A DNA stretch of 64,000 nt from Zygnema circumcarinatum (GCA_037447605.1 CM074805.1:1471837-1535836); one strand, 5' to 3'. Positions 31,701 through 43,429 are shown, counted from the first letter of the stretch. The notes: a model not told the origin generated them from the letters alone. Numbers and translations: made by a program.

Positions 31701-33337
31701 AAGCGGCTGCAGGATAGCGAATGTAAGCAGAAGAGGATCGGTGAGTCACAGAAAATGTCAAGATAAAGGCTACTGGCCAAAAGGAGATAATGAGACTAAA
31801 TCGGGACCAGAACCTCGATCACCGGAATTCATAAAACTACTGCACGTGGGAATCCTTTATCTCAAGTGGTCTGACTCTTGGCAGGTGGCTTAAGGAGACG
31901 TAGGGCCTACCAGCATTTTCACCAATCCTCGGCCCCATGCTTGAATACTGTGCGTGTGGGCATTTACAAAGCCAGGGAGGAGCTGCAAGGTGTCGAGAAA
32001 CAACGAGAAAGATCTGGTGAGTAAGGTGAGGTGAGTGAGTGAGGCGAGTGAGTGAGTTCAATGTCATTGCTCTTCCAATTCCCATGCAAAAATGGTCCAG
32101 CATTTTCTCTATATCGATAAGTGACCTGATAGGTCAACCTGATCCTCTTCAATCAAGGCACCTACACTAACTATTAACTGTGAACAGCTTGTGCAAGAGA
32201 CTGGTGGTTTATAAATCATTCTGCCCATAGAGCCCTTTCACACTGGAATGGATTTAAAGCTCTATTTTAAAATGGCAGAAATCAGAAAGAGTATAGATGA
32301 TAAAGCATTCGATATTTCCTGGACATAAATGATTCTATCTGTATAAGACACGTGAAGCTTGCATTACATCGTTCACACATAACTGATCCAACTCTCCAAC
32401 TACGTACCACATTGGTCAAAATGTTTTCAACTTTCAATTGCATTTCTGTTCAGAAAACCTCTGACCGAAATCGTACGTCCTTTACCATTCTACTCCATCG
32501 TTTATCGTCCATAAACCAATCAACGAAATATCTGGAGGCTGTCTAAAGCATTTACAATTCAGCCGTCAGTATCTCTGTATTACATTTGTATCGAGTATTG
32601 TGCTGCCGTTACACTTCAGTATACCGTGACTCAAAATGACCATTTTCTTCCTGGCCGATATTTATCACGGCAAGATGATTGCATGAATGCCTCTTATTCC
32701 TAGAATCCCGTCCCAATTCAAAATGAGGCACTAGACACAAAGGGTTCTGGAACCAAAAAAAAAAACTTGCTGTTTTCTTGCCAAAAGTTCAGCTTAAATC
32801 AGACTTAAAAAAGTACATACACAAAGAGAAAACACAATACTTAGTTCCAAATAATGAAGGCGCGGTAGTGATTTTTTTGATGAAACATCGTTCTCGCTGA
32901 GCCCCCCCATTCTTTGCAGCAAGTCCACTGGGCCTCACTTAATGAGTGTTGAAGTAAAACAATATTGGTACAGTAAAATGAACAGGCGCATGCTATATCT
33001 GAGAAGTTCTAAGCCTTGCTGCCATTACCTTAGACAACAACCTCCCCGACACCCTCCATTCAAGAACATAAGCTGTCCATTTCCAGGACCAACTTTTGCT
33101 CCTTTGAAGTGACATTGTGTGAAATTATGAATATGCAGGAACATTAAAGTTTAAAATGAGCACCATTTTGTTCCTCCCGTCAACAACAACGACATCCGAG
33201 CCCTGCAAGGATGGGGCTTCCTCCTGCAGCGATGGCTGCACGCTCGAGATGAAGCCATTGCAGACGCGCACATCGCAAGTGGCATACCCCTCCTCCTGAG
33301 GGACCAGCACATTCGTAATGAGGAGCTCGCCAGCCAT
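25713..33337 (-). CDS. Metal-dependent amidohydrolase, AtzA/TrzN/MTA-SAH-deaminase-like
   Basis: Eighteen minus-strand exons: 33337-33164, 31982-31911, 31706-31629, 31003-30933, 30540-30463, 29912-29885 (tentative), 29673-29554, 29283-29170, 28736-28633, 28450-28345, 28204-28107, 27881-27815, 27627-27586, 27137-27006, 26739-26663, 26301-26240, 26142-25946, 25829-25713; about 578 residues with consistent phases. The family (COG0402) hydrolyses C-N or C-Cl bonds of purine- and triazine-like rings with one metal. Metal and catalytic signatures are all present: FVNAHTHS (exon 2), GHIHMLETR (exon 9), SCAHSVWL (exon 10), VHNPVANCRLGSG (exon 11), CDGPASNDGQ (exon 12). SGGTAIMDH and GAIKEGYEADM are also typical. 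A C-terminal extension of about 100 residues (GVDLNYLREELMAGQPEYFD) follows the barrel. No clear targeting peptide, so cytosol is likely. Substrate cannot be told. The first donor (ATG|GTGCTC) and exon 6 are the weak points. Confidence 0.85.
27166..27420 (+). repeat. Polypurine tract in intron
   Basis: About 250 bases are overwhelmingly A and G on the plus strand, in irregular GGGAAGGA-type order. It fills most of the intron between amidohydrolase exons 27627-27586 and 27137-27006, so the transcript carries a pyrimidine-rich run upstream of the 3' splice site. A C-run of similar character lies at 26585-26645 in a nearby intron. Confidence 0.8.
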
Positions 33338-33717
33338 GGCCGCCCCGCTCTCCCTCCCTTCCTCCCTGCGAGGTGCTCCTGCAGCTGCAGCCCTGGCCCT
33401 GCAGCGCAGCACAAGCTGCCAGTTTTCCAAGCAATTGTCCGACCCCGATTTCGAGGGCGATATGGCGATATCAGAACCAATATAGCCGGCCGTCAAACAT
33501 CGCTGACGGCCGTCTCGGAGCATACACACATACATAGCATGGCCCACGGGCCACGGCTAGTCCGCTACAGCAGCGGCCGTCCGGCCGGCGCCCGCCTGGG
33601 AACGATATCGATCGATAGCCGGCGATATGTTCGGTACGCGGCGACCGGCCGCCCCACGAGACCTGCTCTCGGCGGACAGTCTCGGAATCTTGGACGATTA
33701 TTCAGACGACGAACACT

Positions 33718-34153
33718 GACCGTTGGATCTCCGATTGCAAGGTAATAGTGACCGTTCGATAACCATGTGTCACCACGTGGACAATCTCGCTTAGCTGACC
33801 GTTGAATATGTCACGTGTACATCGTTGACCGTTGAATATGCCACGTGTACATCCTTGGATCATTGACCGTTGGATAAATCACGTGTACGTACTTGGAAAA
33901 GTGACCGTTGGATAGGTCACGTGTACATACTTGGAGTAATGACCGTTGGATACCGTACTCACAGCCGTTGGATTCTCCACGTGTAGAAAAGTAAATAGCT
34001 GGCACGTGTCCTTTTGTCGGGTGTCGAAACCAACGACCATTGGATGTGGGACCACGTGGACCAATAGGGCTATCGGTAGACGCGTGTGAATTGAAGGACG
34101 GTTAACCGTTGGATATGTCAAGTGGAGAGGCGAGGGATTTCTGGCCGTTGGAT
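33718..34153. promoter_or_regulatory. Array of CCGTTGGAT and CACGTG motifs in a divergent promoter
   Basis: Eleven copies of CCGTTGGAT or one- to two-base variants alternate with eight CACGTG (G-box) cores, often as GACCGTTGGATA...TCACGTGTACAT with a 30-40 base period. CACGTG is the core bound by bZIP and bHLH factors, and CNGTTG-type words are bound by MYB factors. The array lies between the amidohydrolase (ATG 33337, minus) and the oxidoreductase (ATG 34947, plus), so it could serve both. It could also be a decayed tandem repeat without regulatory role. Confidence 0.65.
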
Positions 34154-34946
34154 GCTGGCCCTGGTGGGCAGCCGTACGCCTTGTTGGCCGGGGCGGCCCG
34201 GCTGGGCTTTGCTCGTTCAGGGCCTGCAGTGCCTGTAGCAGGCAGGCAGGCGCTGGAGCGCAGGGCCACGCCTGCAGCTTCGGGTGCAGGCGAGATGTGA
34301 GCGGCCAGACCCTCCCGTGCGCTAATTTCTGGAGAATTTAGTGGACTTTTTTTCAGTTTTGAATGAAAATAGCAGAAAAAATCACGAAAATATTCACGCT
34401 GTTCTTTCCCTTAAAAATAAATTTTAAGGAAATATTTTTCTTCTTTGTTGCCTTCCCTGTTTAACTACATCGATTTAAAGAGAAGCTATCAGTGCCACTT
34501 ACATAGGTTTTATGTCTCTTTAATAAAATTGGAGGGGAACGTCGTCGCTGGCCCTTCATTCATTCTATCTTAAGATGCAATTCAGCTTCCTTTCGATTGT
34601 GAAAACATAATGAAAGGACTATTCTCAAGTTTCGCTTTATCTAATTCGCAGAGAAAAATCATTAGCATGGACACTGGCGTCCGGTCATATTGTAAAGTCA
34701 TGTTTTGAGGGACTCGCAAGTCTCGCTTCAATTAGTGAGTGGCAAGAGTTTCCCAGTCTAGAGCCTGTCCTCGCATTTTACCAAAATTCATAACGTATCC
34801 TTGCACGAAACAGGGCATAAAGTATGTTTTTACATTATTCAATCTTGCTCATTCGTTTGTTATTTTTTTTTTTTTTTGCTTCGTGCGGTGCAGTTGCCCA
34901 TCATATTTTTATCTTGCTCGCTTTCTAGCCGCTGGAGGGCTTTACA

Positions 34947-37900
34947 ATGAAGGCTCTCGTGTGCCAGCGCTTAGGAAATCCTACAGCTTCACTTAATTCA
35001 AAGGCATGTACTTTTCCACATTATCGTACAAGAACTGATATCGTGCGTTGCAAATCGCTACATGTCTGTTGTGGCGACAGCGACGTTTGACAGCACGCGG
35101 TGAATCAAACTTTGTAGGACTGGATGTCTTCGCATTGCAGTTGAAAATCAGGAGACTAAAATGAAAGTGATGTGGCATTGATTTCACGATGGCGATGGTG
35201 CCATCCAATGTACATGGACAAAATCATCATGGGAAACCTCAAGGAACTGATCACAAGGGAGAGACTAACGTTTTTTATCTGTTGATGTGTTATCATAGAG
35301 AATGCAATCTATAAGACTTTTGGCCATCTCACGAGAGCTAATATAAGGTTGTGCTGTAGAAAATGAGCACTTGAAAGAATTTTGCTCTTGTTCATTTATG
35401 TGGAAGTGAAGTATGTTTTTTTCGTCAGGCACTGTGTAGTCGTACTTATCATTGCCCCATGACAGTCCAAATTTATATCTGTATGCGCATGCCAACAAAC
35501 ATAAACATTTGCTGTATATGAGTTGCTCCTAGATTGGAAATGTCGACTGGTACAAAGCACACCCATGGTCTTTTGTACAGAGTTCCACATTTGTAAGGTT
35601 AATAATCAAGCATCTGCTTGGATGACGCTCGTCGATATATCGTCCTGTCTGCAGGATGCGCCATTGACTTTTGAAGAAAGTTATCCTGCTCCGTCTGGTT
35701 TGAAAAGTGGCTCAGTACGCATCAGAGTGGCAGCTGCTAGTCTCAATTTCGCAGATGCGCTTCAGGTCATGGGCAAATATCAGGCAAGCATGGAGCGATT
35801 TCAGCTACCCATACAGCTTGTTTCATTGCCTTAACAATACGTCGTATGAGTTGAATTCGCGAAAGCGTCCGATGCATTTGCATCGACATGGAGAAGGGAG
35901 GTAATGTGTTAAATGACCCACTTTGGGATGCCTAACTAGCTTTCTTACAGTCAATAGGTAACGTTGTAAAGCGTTCATTACTACTTGTTTCCGTGATGAT
36001 ATGGCGCTTGCTTCAACAGGTTAGACCTCCTTTGCCATTCATTCCGGGCTCGGAAGTCTCTGGAGTCATTGTGGAGGTCGGCCGGGCAGTTACGGAGCTG
36101 AAAGTTGGGGATCGAGTCTGCGCTGTTGTGGGAATCGGCGGCTTTGCTGAAGAGGTTCTGTGCGATGCTGCTGCAGTGTAGGCACTGCCGGCCCACGGTG
36201 GGCCTCCACACTGAAGGAAGGCCATTTCACAAGGAAAAACTTCACACATTGGGTTGCTGTGCGTTTGTTCTGTGTTCGGAGGGCCAAAGTGGGGTTTCTT
36301 GCATTTCATAGAGTCTGCCTTCCATTTGGGTAAGTAGGCGTACATGACACTGAAGGCTTAGCTGAGAATAGGGCTAGGTTTGTGTCTCTTCTGTGTGGTT
36401 GGAGAGTGTGCTCTTTCGAATGTCTGTACACTGGAAAAAGACTTGACCTCCTGCATTTGAACTTGTGGAGAGGCATGTCTTCGTCTGATCTCTATTAGCA
36501 ATGGAGAGATGGAACTTAGGCACCGGAAAAAAGGATGTTGCCTTCTGCAATTGATGCAGTTTGCCAATTCTGTTGGATTTTCCGAAACTATCTCCATAAG
36601 AGGGTACAAGTTGAGTCTGATTTGCTGCTCAATCTGTCTAACAAGGGCCGGAGAGGTTGTTGCCAGGTTCCCTGTTCCAAAGTCCTGTAACCTCACAGCG
36701 GCTGCAGGACTTCCTGTAGCATTCGGTACTGCCCACCTCGGCCTCGTCCATAGAGCCGGTCTTCGTGAAGGGCAGGTACAATCACAGTGGGCACAAGTTT
36801 GGAAATGGCGTTGGATACCGACGAGTATAGTGCATCATAACCGACACAATGCATATCTATACTAGAGTACATCCATGCACTCTGCCAGCTGCTCTCAGTC
36901 AAGAGAATTCTGTGTCTCAAATGTACAAGCATTCGGGAATCCATCGGATGGTTAGTGTGAGGTTTTAAAACGGAGACTACATAGTTAGTCTGAACAAACT
37001 TAGTTAGTCAGTTACTATTTAGTCACCATTACTATTCAAATTATGCACTAAACTGTCGCTTCCGCTGCTGTCTCGTACAAGACCTGACTCTCTCTCTCTC
37101 TTCCTGGCTATCACTTGCAGGTGCTGCTTGTTCTCGGAGCGGCGGGAGGAGTTGGGACTGCTGCGGTGCAAATTGGAAAGCTTTGCAAAGCAATCGTCAT
37201 TGCTGTGGCTCGGTACGTAGCCTACGGAAAGCCTGCGTTCCACGCCTGCATGTTAATTTTGTGTTCGTGTATTTTCCGTACGTCTTAAACATATAGGCAG
37301 ACGATCTTTGCAAATGCGGCCCTCTTGCTGTATTCCGCAGCTCCACTGTGGACGAAACAAAGTGCACCTAATAACTGCAGTTCACATCATCTATCTCTTT
37401 ATGGGGACCAAAGCAAAACCATTTTTGTTTTCGTGAACTCTGAAATGATCTAGCTAATCTGGCATATCACAACCCCTAAATTGTCGTTGATCAAGCGATT
37501 TGACTTATCAGGCACAATGGAAACACCGCCTGTGTCACTGTCTGTCCTTCCTCTCTTCGGCACTTGGATAAGCAGATATTACCACCATTTCCTGCTTGAT
37601 TTAACTTTCAAACTTGCCATCTGCTTTGTGTTGTTTGCGGTCACTATTTTCAGGGGGAAACAGAAGGCAACTTTTTTGCAAAGCCTGGGAGCCGACCATG
37701 TCATTGACACGAGTGTGGAGACGAATTTGAAGGGCTCGGTGAAAGTGTTCCTTGACTCTCGAAAGCTGAAGGGAGTGGATGTGCTTTTTGATCCGGTTGG
37801 TGGAGCCCAATTCAAGGAAAGTCTCAAGATGGTGAATTGGGGCGCCCACGTGGTCATCATTGGGTTTGCGAGTGGGGACATACCCAATATTGCGGCGAAT

Positions 37901-39071
37901 GTTGCGCTTGTGAAGGTCAGATTCTGTCCAAACAGTTCGGGCCTTGGGCCATAGGACTCAAGCATGAGTGTCAAACAGTTTTTTAAATGAGGCTGGACAA
38001 TGTCACTTACTGAATCATGCTCTCGATTGATGATCAGAAGTCGCTTTTCTGACTGCTTTTCTTGATTGCAACGTAGATGCATTGTGAATTGCCTTTACGG
38101 GCAAAGATACTGATATTACAGCATGCACCTCTGTTTTTCAATCACGTCTACTCTATGGTTGCCTTTTGTGGCAAAAGCTAGTGTTTCGCTCTCGTTTTGG
38201 CATGCTTGACTGGTATGTCTATTTTGACTTAGCTCCCAAAGCATCTTTACGATTGTTTTCTGAGTAACGACTGTTCAAGTTCACAAGAAACGTGAGATCG
38301 ACAATGTCTGCTTCAAGGAAAGGACATAAAGGGAAAGCCTTGCACATTTGAGATGCAATCTGGGAGATAGTCATTCGTTCTGTTCGCTACTCATCTCTTG
38401 AGGGCTGACATGCAGAATATCACCATTCATGGAGTCTTTTGGGGAAGCTATATGACCCATCATCCGGTTGTGCTTAAAGAGTCTCTTCAGACACTGTTGA
38501 ATTGGCTGGCGGAAGGTGCTATCTCAGTCAACGTTTCTCACCAGTTCAGTTTGACCGAGGTATGGGATGCCCACCCTTTACTGCTTAGCTCTGGTTGTTC
38601 AATAATTGGTGGTGATGAGGGAGAAAAGTTCACTAGCTTATTTGGAAAGGAGCTCTAGCCATACTTCCTTGAAACCACCTCAAAGAAACGTGTATCCCCT
38701 TCAGTTCCTATTCCTTGCCGAGTCAATAATTTTGTATATCAACTGGGTACTCAACTAGCTGCAAGCGAGCACTTCAGCCAGTGCTGCAGCGAACCATGGG
38801 CTTTATCCGGCATATCTTTCTGTCCTTTGGACATCCGACTTGTGCCTGTCTGGAGTCAAGCGGATGTGCCCAGCCCGTCAGTCTGTACCGCAGTTCTATT
38901 CGCAGGTCATCTTGCGCATGAATTGATGGTGTTTGGACGTATTGTGTGTTCCAACAGGCCAACGAGGCGTTTCGTGTGCTGCTGGCCCGCGATGTGGTTG
39001 GCAAAGTGATTCTGAAGATAGACTCCGACTCAATGGCGTCAGAAGACTTCCGTTACCACTCCAAGCTTTGA
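34947..39071 (+). CDS. Quinone oxidoreductase-like protein (medium-chain dehydrogenase/reductase)
   Basis: Eight exons: 34947-35003, 35655-35783, 36020-36177, 36667-36775, 37121-37212, 37654-37915, 38416-38559, 38958-39071; 354 residues, phases consistent. Order: GroES-like N-terminal domain (MKALVCQRLG, LPFIPGSEVSGVIVEVG, VGDRVCAVV), then a Rossmann fold with the NADPH-binding AAGGVGTAAVQIGK, then SLGADHVID, GVDVLFDPVGG and WGSYMTHHP, ending in VVGKVILKI. Zinc ligands are absent, as in the quinone oxidoreductase branch. It should reduce quinones or enones with NADPH. No targeting peptide is evident. Introns 1 and 2 appear to use GC donors (AAG|GCATGT and CAG|GCAAGC); the 19-residue first exon is supported by the conserved MKALVC start. 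Closest plant family by motif: quinone oxidoreductase-like protein 2. Confidence 0.9.
35170..35261 (+). repeat. Dispersed ~90-bp repeat, copy B
   Basis: Similar to 24204-24299: TGGCATTGATTTCACGATGG, then CCATC.AATGTACATGGAC and GAACTGATCACAAGG. It lies inside intron 1 of the oxidoreductase gene. Confidence 0.6.
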
Positions 39072-39427
39072 GATAGGCAATGCTATTTTGCCTCCTTTTG
39101 TATCAGACAAGTGACTGTTCCGCTGCCGCTAGGGATGTCATGCATGGCATGGTCATCGCCTCCGTCCATAGAGCGGGTGGAGTTGTGATATATGGTGCCA
39201 GTTTTGTCCTGCAAAAGGACACTTTTTTTTTCCTTTTTTTTTTCTTTATCCTTGCTGCTACCGATAATCAAACGGCAAGGAGCATAGCTTTGATGCCTTG
39301 TCAAATTTCAGACATGAGGTTGGTGCAATTCGATGATGTGCATGTGCCCATTCTTCCACGTCTGCTTAATCATTTTGGTTGTAGTAAATAGCTCACAACC
39401 GAAGCGCTTGTTGTGTTGTTTGTCCTT

Positions 39428-39519
39428 AGGTCCTTTGCGACCAGTTTCTCGTGGTTCCCCATGCTGATTTTGCCATCTCCATGTGATGGCATCGCCATCG
39501 TGATATCAGTGCCACATCC
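39428..39519 (-). repeat. Dispersed ~90-bp repeat, copy C
   Basis: The reverse complement (TGGCACTGATATCACGATGG, CATGGAGATGGC, AAACTGGTCGCAAAGGACC) matches copies at 24204 and 35170. It lies about 360 bases past the oxidoreductase stop codon, in opposite orientation. Confidence 0.55.
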
Positions 39520-39550
39520 AACGCTTATTGTGCACGTTTTTCGGATGAAC

Positions 39551-39738
39551 ATGTGAAGGGTGCATGTTTGACAATGTGGGCATGCATGTGCTTGCAAGCC
39601 GTAGGGGCAAAGCCACTCGTGCACCCTTCACATTGTCCCAGCCCGTACGGAAGCTCGTTATCTCCACCCTTGTGTGTCCCTGCGAATGGAGGCCTTTCTT
39701 CCGTAACTTGGGTTTTAACTCAAACCCAACTTACGGAA
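39551..39738. repeat. Two inverted repeats in tandem
   Basis: ATGTGAAGGGTGCA (39551-39564) pairs perfectly with 39620-39633, with a 55-base loop. A second hairpin has 17-base arms 39699-39715 and 39722-39738 (one mismatch; TTCCGTAACTTGGGTTT) around a 6-base loop. Function unknown; they may be part of the repeat-rich 3' flank. Confidence 0.7.
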
Positions 39739-40789
39739 AGTTATGTATGTCCTTGTGCAAGTTTTATTGAAGCGTTTACACCTACGGCCTCAGCACTACA
39801 ACTTAGCCATAAAGCATGAGCTTCGTTCCGAGCTTTCATTTGCAACTGAAGCAGAGTTCTGACAGACATCTTTTACCATAGTGGCTCGTGAAAGGTTTGA
39901 GAAGTCAATTGCCTGGGATAGCTTATCCTGACCATGAATTCCTTTCGTTCTGCCAACTTGAGTTTTGAGGGAGGGAAAAGGCATGTCTCCCACTTCTGAG
40001 TCAAGCTTCGGCCCCCCTTGAGCGATTGGCTGCCCATGCAAGCCCAGCGTAGTTTGCGTCCTGCAAATGGCTGGCGACAAATGAGAAAAAAGGGACCCAT
40101 AATGGCCCAATGGAAGGGCCGCCCCCAACGGTCAGAAGGCGCGGGCTCCTTTTGACCGTTCGAGGAAAAGTATGAATTCAAAACGAGGCCTGAAGCGAAC
40201 TGCCGATATATCGGCTTTTCGATAGAGTCGATATTTCCCCGTTTTACTTTTTCCAAACGTTTTTCTGACTTGCCGAATGCTGCCCGCGGACCATTTTCCA
40301 GCCCAAATGGCCAAATCAGAAGCTCGGAGAGTTGCAGACTAAAAACGTAAATACAATTTGGAAAGGGAACCTTTGGAGAAATTTTAGTACGGGGAGGGCT
40401 GCTGCGCACAAGGCTCCGCTCTCCCTCGTTTCTCCCTCGTCTCCCTCCCTCGTCTTTCTCCATCTTCTCTGCAGCTGCTGGAGTGAGCTCCAGGAGGGCA
40501 GGGGCCGGCTGAGGGGAAACGGTTCCTGGCCTTGATTTAACAGGAGTCCTGGTTGAAGCCGAGAAGTCATTCCAGGAGGACAAGCAGTAGGACTTGGCAG
40601 GGGAGCTGCAGTGAGGAGCCACTGAATCCAATCGGCTGTCGGAAGCTTGAGTTTTTGTGCTGTAAGGAACATTCCATGGTCCTTGGTTATTTCTGAGTTG
40701 TGAGTTTAGCTCGTTACGATTGCTGCGACCTTTTTCTGATGCGGTTTTCACGTTCGCCTGCAGACTTATCACTACGCACGCTCAACGCA
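39739..40789. other. Intergenic / promoter of fucosyltransferase-like gene
   Basis: No gene is supported. A CT-rich stretch (CTCCCTCGTTTCTCCCTCGTCTCCCTCC) at about 40420-40460 lies in the likely leader region. A 299-residue antisense reading frame covers 39873-40772 but shows no protein-family feature. Confidence 0.4.
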
Positions 40790-43429
40790 ATGTATTATCA
40801 TTTGTCCGTTACAGTGTGCGCGCTGATTGCAACTTTGTTCCTCTCAATCAGAGCGGATGCCACCGAGGGCGTATCCGCGCAGGGCGAAAATCATCAAGAA
40901 CGGGCAGACAAAGTCTTTCAGGTGATGCATCAGCTTGCTGGTTGCAAACGTCCTCTCCAGCTGTGGATTATTCGTCGCTTAGGAAAGACGATGGATCATG
41001 TCGTGCTATGTAATTTAGTGTCGTTGCTTGGTCTATGTCATGGTATGCGGAGACATCAATCTCCAGAATTGGAAGCCTTTTCTGACTCTTTTGCGTGGCA
41101 ACAGGTTTGGACCGATCACTATGGTTTGGAAACAGATGCGGGGCCGCCTCGCCGCATTCAGCTGCCAAGCAGAGGATCCATCTGGAAGCACGCAGAAGGC
41201 GACAAAGCACCATGGGCTCCTCATTTGGAAGACTGCAATGAAGAGACGCAGACGAGAATTGCTTCAGAGACGAGGGGAGAGCACGGCTCGAATCCGGCAT
41301 GGCTGCAAGAGCCTGCAAGACCGCCATGGGTATTAAATATTCCTTTCATATCTATGTTCTCGCAAGTTCATTCAGAGTTTTGGCAAAACTCTAGATTAAG
41401 GTCTGCTGAATTCGTTGACGAATTTTATTGCGATCTAGTCAATCCATAGTGTTTCCTTGAAAGGTAGTTGACTCGTATCGATAATATGAGCCTATCATGC
41501 AAATGATCGATCCGTCAGTATGATTCTCAAAGCACCTTTTTGAGTGCAGATTAAAGGTGGAGACGCTGACAATCTTCCATTGACACGAATGGTGCAAGCG
41601 GACATATGGCAGCATCAATTTCCAATGAATTGCAGCGATGAGAAGCATAAATTTGCACTTGTGAAGTGGACAAGTGCTCGTTCGCATGGCTTCGGCTCCC
41701 AGATACATGTCCTGGCTGGAGTTTTCAATGTCATTTTGGCATATGGCCGAATTCTCGTTCCATATCCGAAGACCTTCACTCGCGCAGACCATGCTGGCTG
41801 CAAAAGTAATTCTCAATCTCTTTTCCCAAAGCTTGGAATTTCATATTGGCTTCAATAGGTTAAAGAAAATATTGAAGGAGCGGTCATTGAAAGACAAAGG
41901 CATAAGAGTAGCGGGGAGAAAGAACACAGGCCTTGCTCTTAAGAGATTCCCAACTGTCAGAGGCAAGTTCCACAATAAATTGACAAATATATGGTGCTCG
42001 CTCAGACTCTTAGAGCCGGGCTTCCTGTGACTAGAATCAGAGCTAACCTCCATTTGTTTTTAAAAACTTTGCAGACAGTAATCTGGGATCCCTTGACTGC
42101 TATTTTTTCCCGATGGCGTCGAAGGCATGTGAGGAGAGAGCCATGGACCTCCTACAGAAGTATCCTGCACCTGAAATCAATGTAACCACTGTATGGTCTG
42201 TTCTGGGGACGGAGGCACCGGTGGTTGTTATCGATGGGTGGCAGGTGCTCATAAGGAATAACGATTCATTCTCGTAAGTCAACATGCCGATGTCTTTATT
42301 CAAACGCACTCTGCTTTATCTGCATGCTTTGCTGAAATTTTCCATTTGACGCTCACAACAACCTGGTACGCTTCTTCCGATGTGTTGTGCAGCAAATGGG
42401 GTGAACCTTGGAAGGACTCATACCCTGTTATCGAGCAACTCGGGGCCACTGTGTCTCTCGATCAGGTAAAGCCATGTTTTGGGCTCTCGTTCTCTCCTTG
42501 CACTTGCCTGTCCTTCTTTCTCCCTTTCTTACGAGTTTAATAATTCTACCTCTGCAGCGGTTATGGTGGAGGTCTCAAGCAGTTCGCTTCATCCTTCGCT
42601 GGCCCTCTGCATACCTCTGCCATCTTCTTAATCGCGCCCGCCATGAATCCTTTGGCCGGCATGCCGCCTCCCGTGTGGCTTTAGCAGAAGCAGGAATGTC
42701 TTTCGCGGCAAACATGAGTAGCACCGCTTCGGAACAGGAACATAAAATCCTTAAGCGAATTGATTTGACTCGGTCTCCCCTTGAAAAGACGCTTTGGAAG
42801 CAGAGCCAACCCTACCTTCCTCGACCCATACTGCACATGCATGTTCGGCTTGGGGACAAAAGCCGAGAAATGCATCTGTTTTCACTACATGCCCATATGT
42901 GGCTTGCGGAGAGACTTCGTCTACATGTGCCGAACTTGCAAAACATTTGGCTGACGACGGAGGTGCAGGTGAGTGTACATTCATAGGCCTTCTCCTCCTA
43001 AGGTTTCCCAGGCACCCGTCTTCCTTTTGAAGCTTTCCCATCATATTGCGGTGCTTGTTGACGTTTCGAGCTCCAAATTGTCCTTATCAAGATGTGCACT
43101 TCTTTCACGGGTATTTGTAAACTGACGCGCTCGTTTATTGCATATGACAGAGCGTAATTGACGAAGTGAAAGTATATTCAGGCTGGAAATTCTTCTACTC
43201 AAGCGAGTCTCGCGGTGATGGGTCGGCTGATTTCCACCACTATGAAAGGCAGGGAGCAGCGAGAGCAACCATGGAGGGGAGCTACATCGTCAACTTGCTG
43301 CTGGCGTCAGAATGCGACTACTTTGTGGGTGCGCTGGGCTCAAATGGGCCTCAATTAGTGAACGAGCTTCGGCTGACGAGCGGAAAATTGAGCGGCGGCT
43401 TTTTGAGTCTAAATTCCCAGCGGTGGTAA
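40790..43429 (+). CDS. GT23-like fucosyltransferase, type II membrane protein
   Basis: Six exons: 40790-41329, 41550-41805, 42075-42273, 42393-42465, 42558-42968, 43151-43429; about 585 residues. A hydrophobic segment at residues 5-20 (LSVTVCALIATLFLS) is a signal anchor, so a Golgi lumenal enzyme is likely. The catalytic part has KFALVKWTSARSHGFGSQIH, a donor-binding LHMHVRLGDKSREM resembling the HVRRTDK loop of alpha-1,6-fucosyltransferases, IWLTTEVQ, FFYSSESRGDG and CDYFVGALGSNGPQLVNELR. These are the usual FUT8/NodZ motifs, so GDP-fucose as donor is an inference; the acceptor is unknown. The end of exon 1 is tentative: donors at 41107 and 41329 both keep frame. The linker between anchor and catalytic part is long and low in conservation-like features. 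The same fold includes plant O-fucosyltransferase-like proteins, a less likely alternative. Confidence 0.72.

Noticed and set aside
39873-40772. 299-codon open frame on the minus strand
   Set aside because: It crosses promoter and leader of the fucosyltransferase-like gene, has no family motif, and its composition follows the underlying CT-rich DNA.
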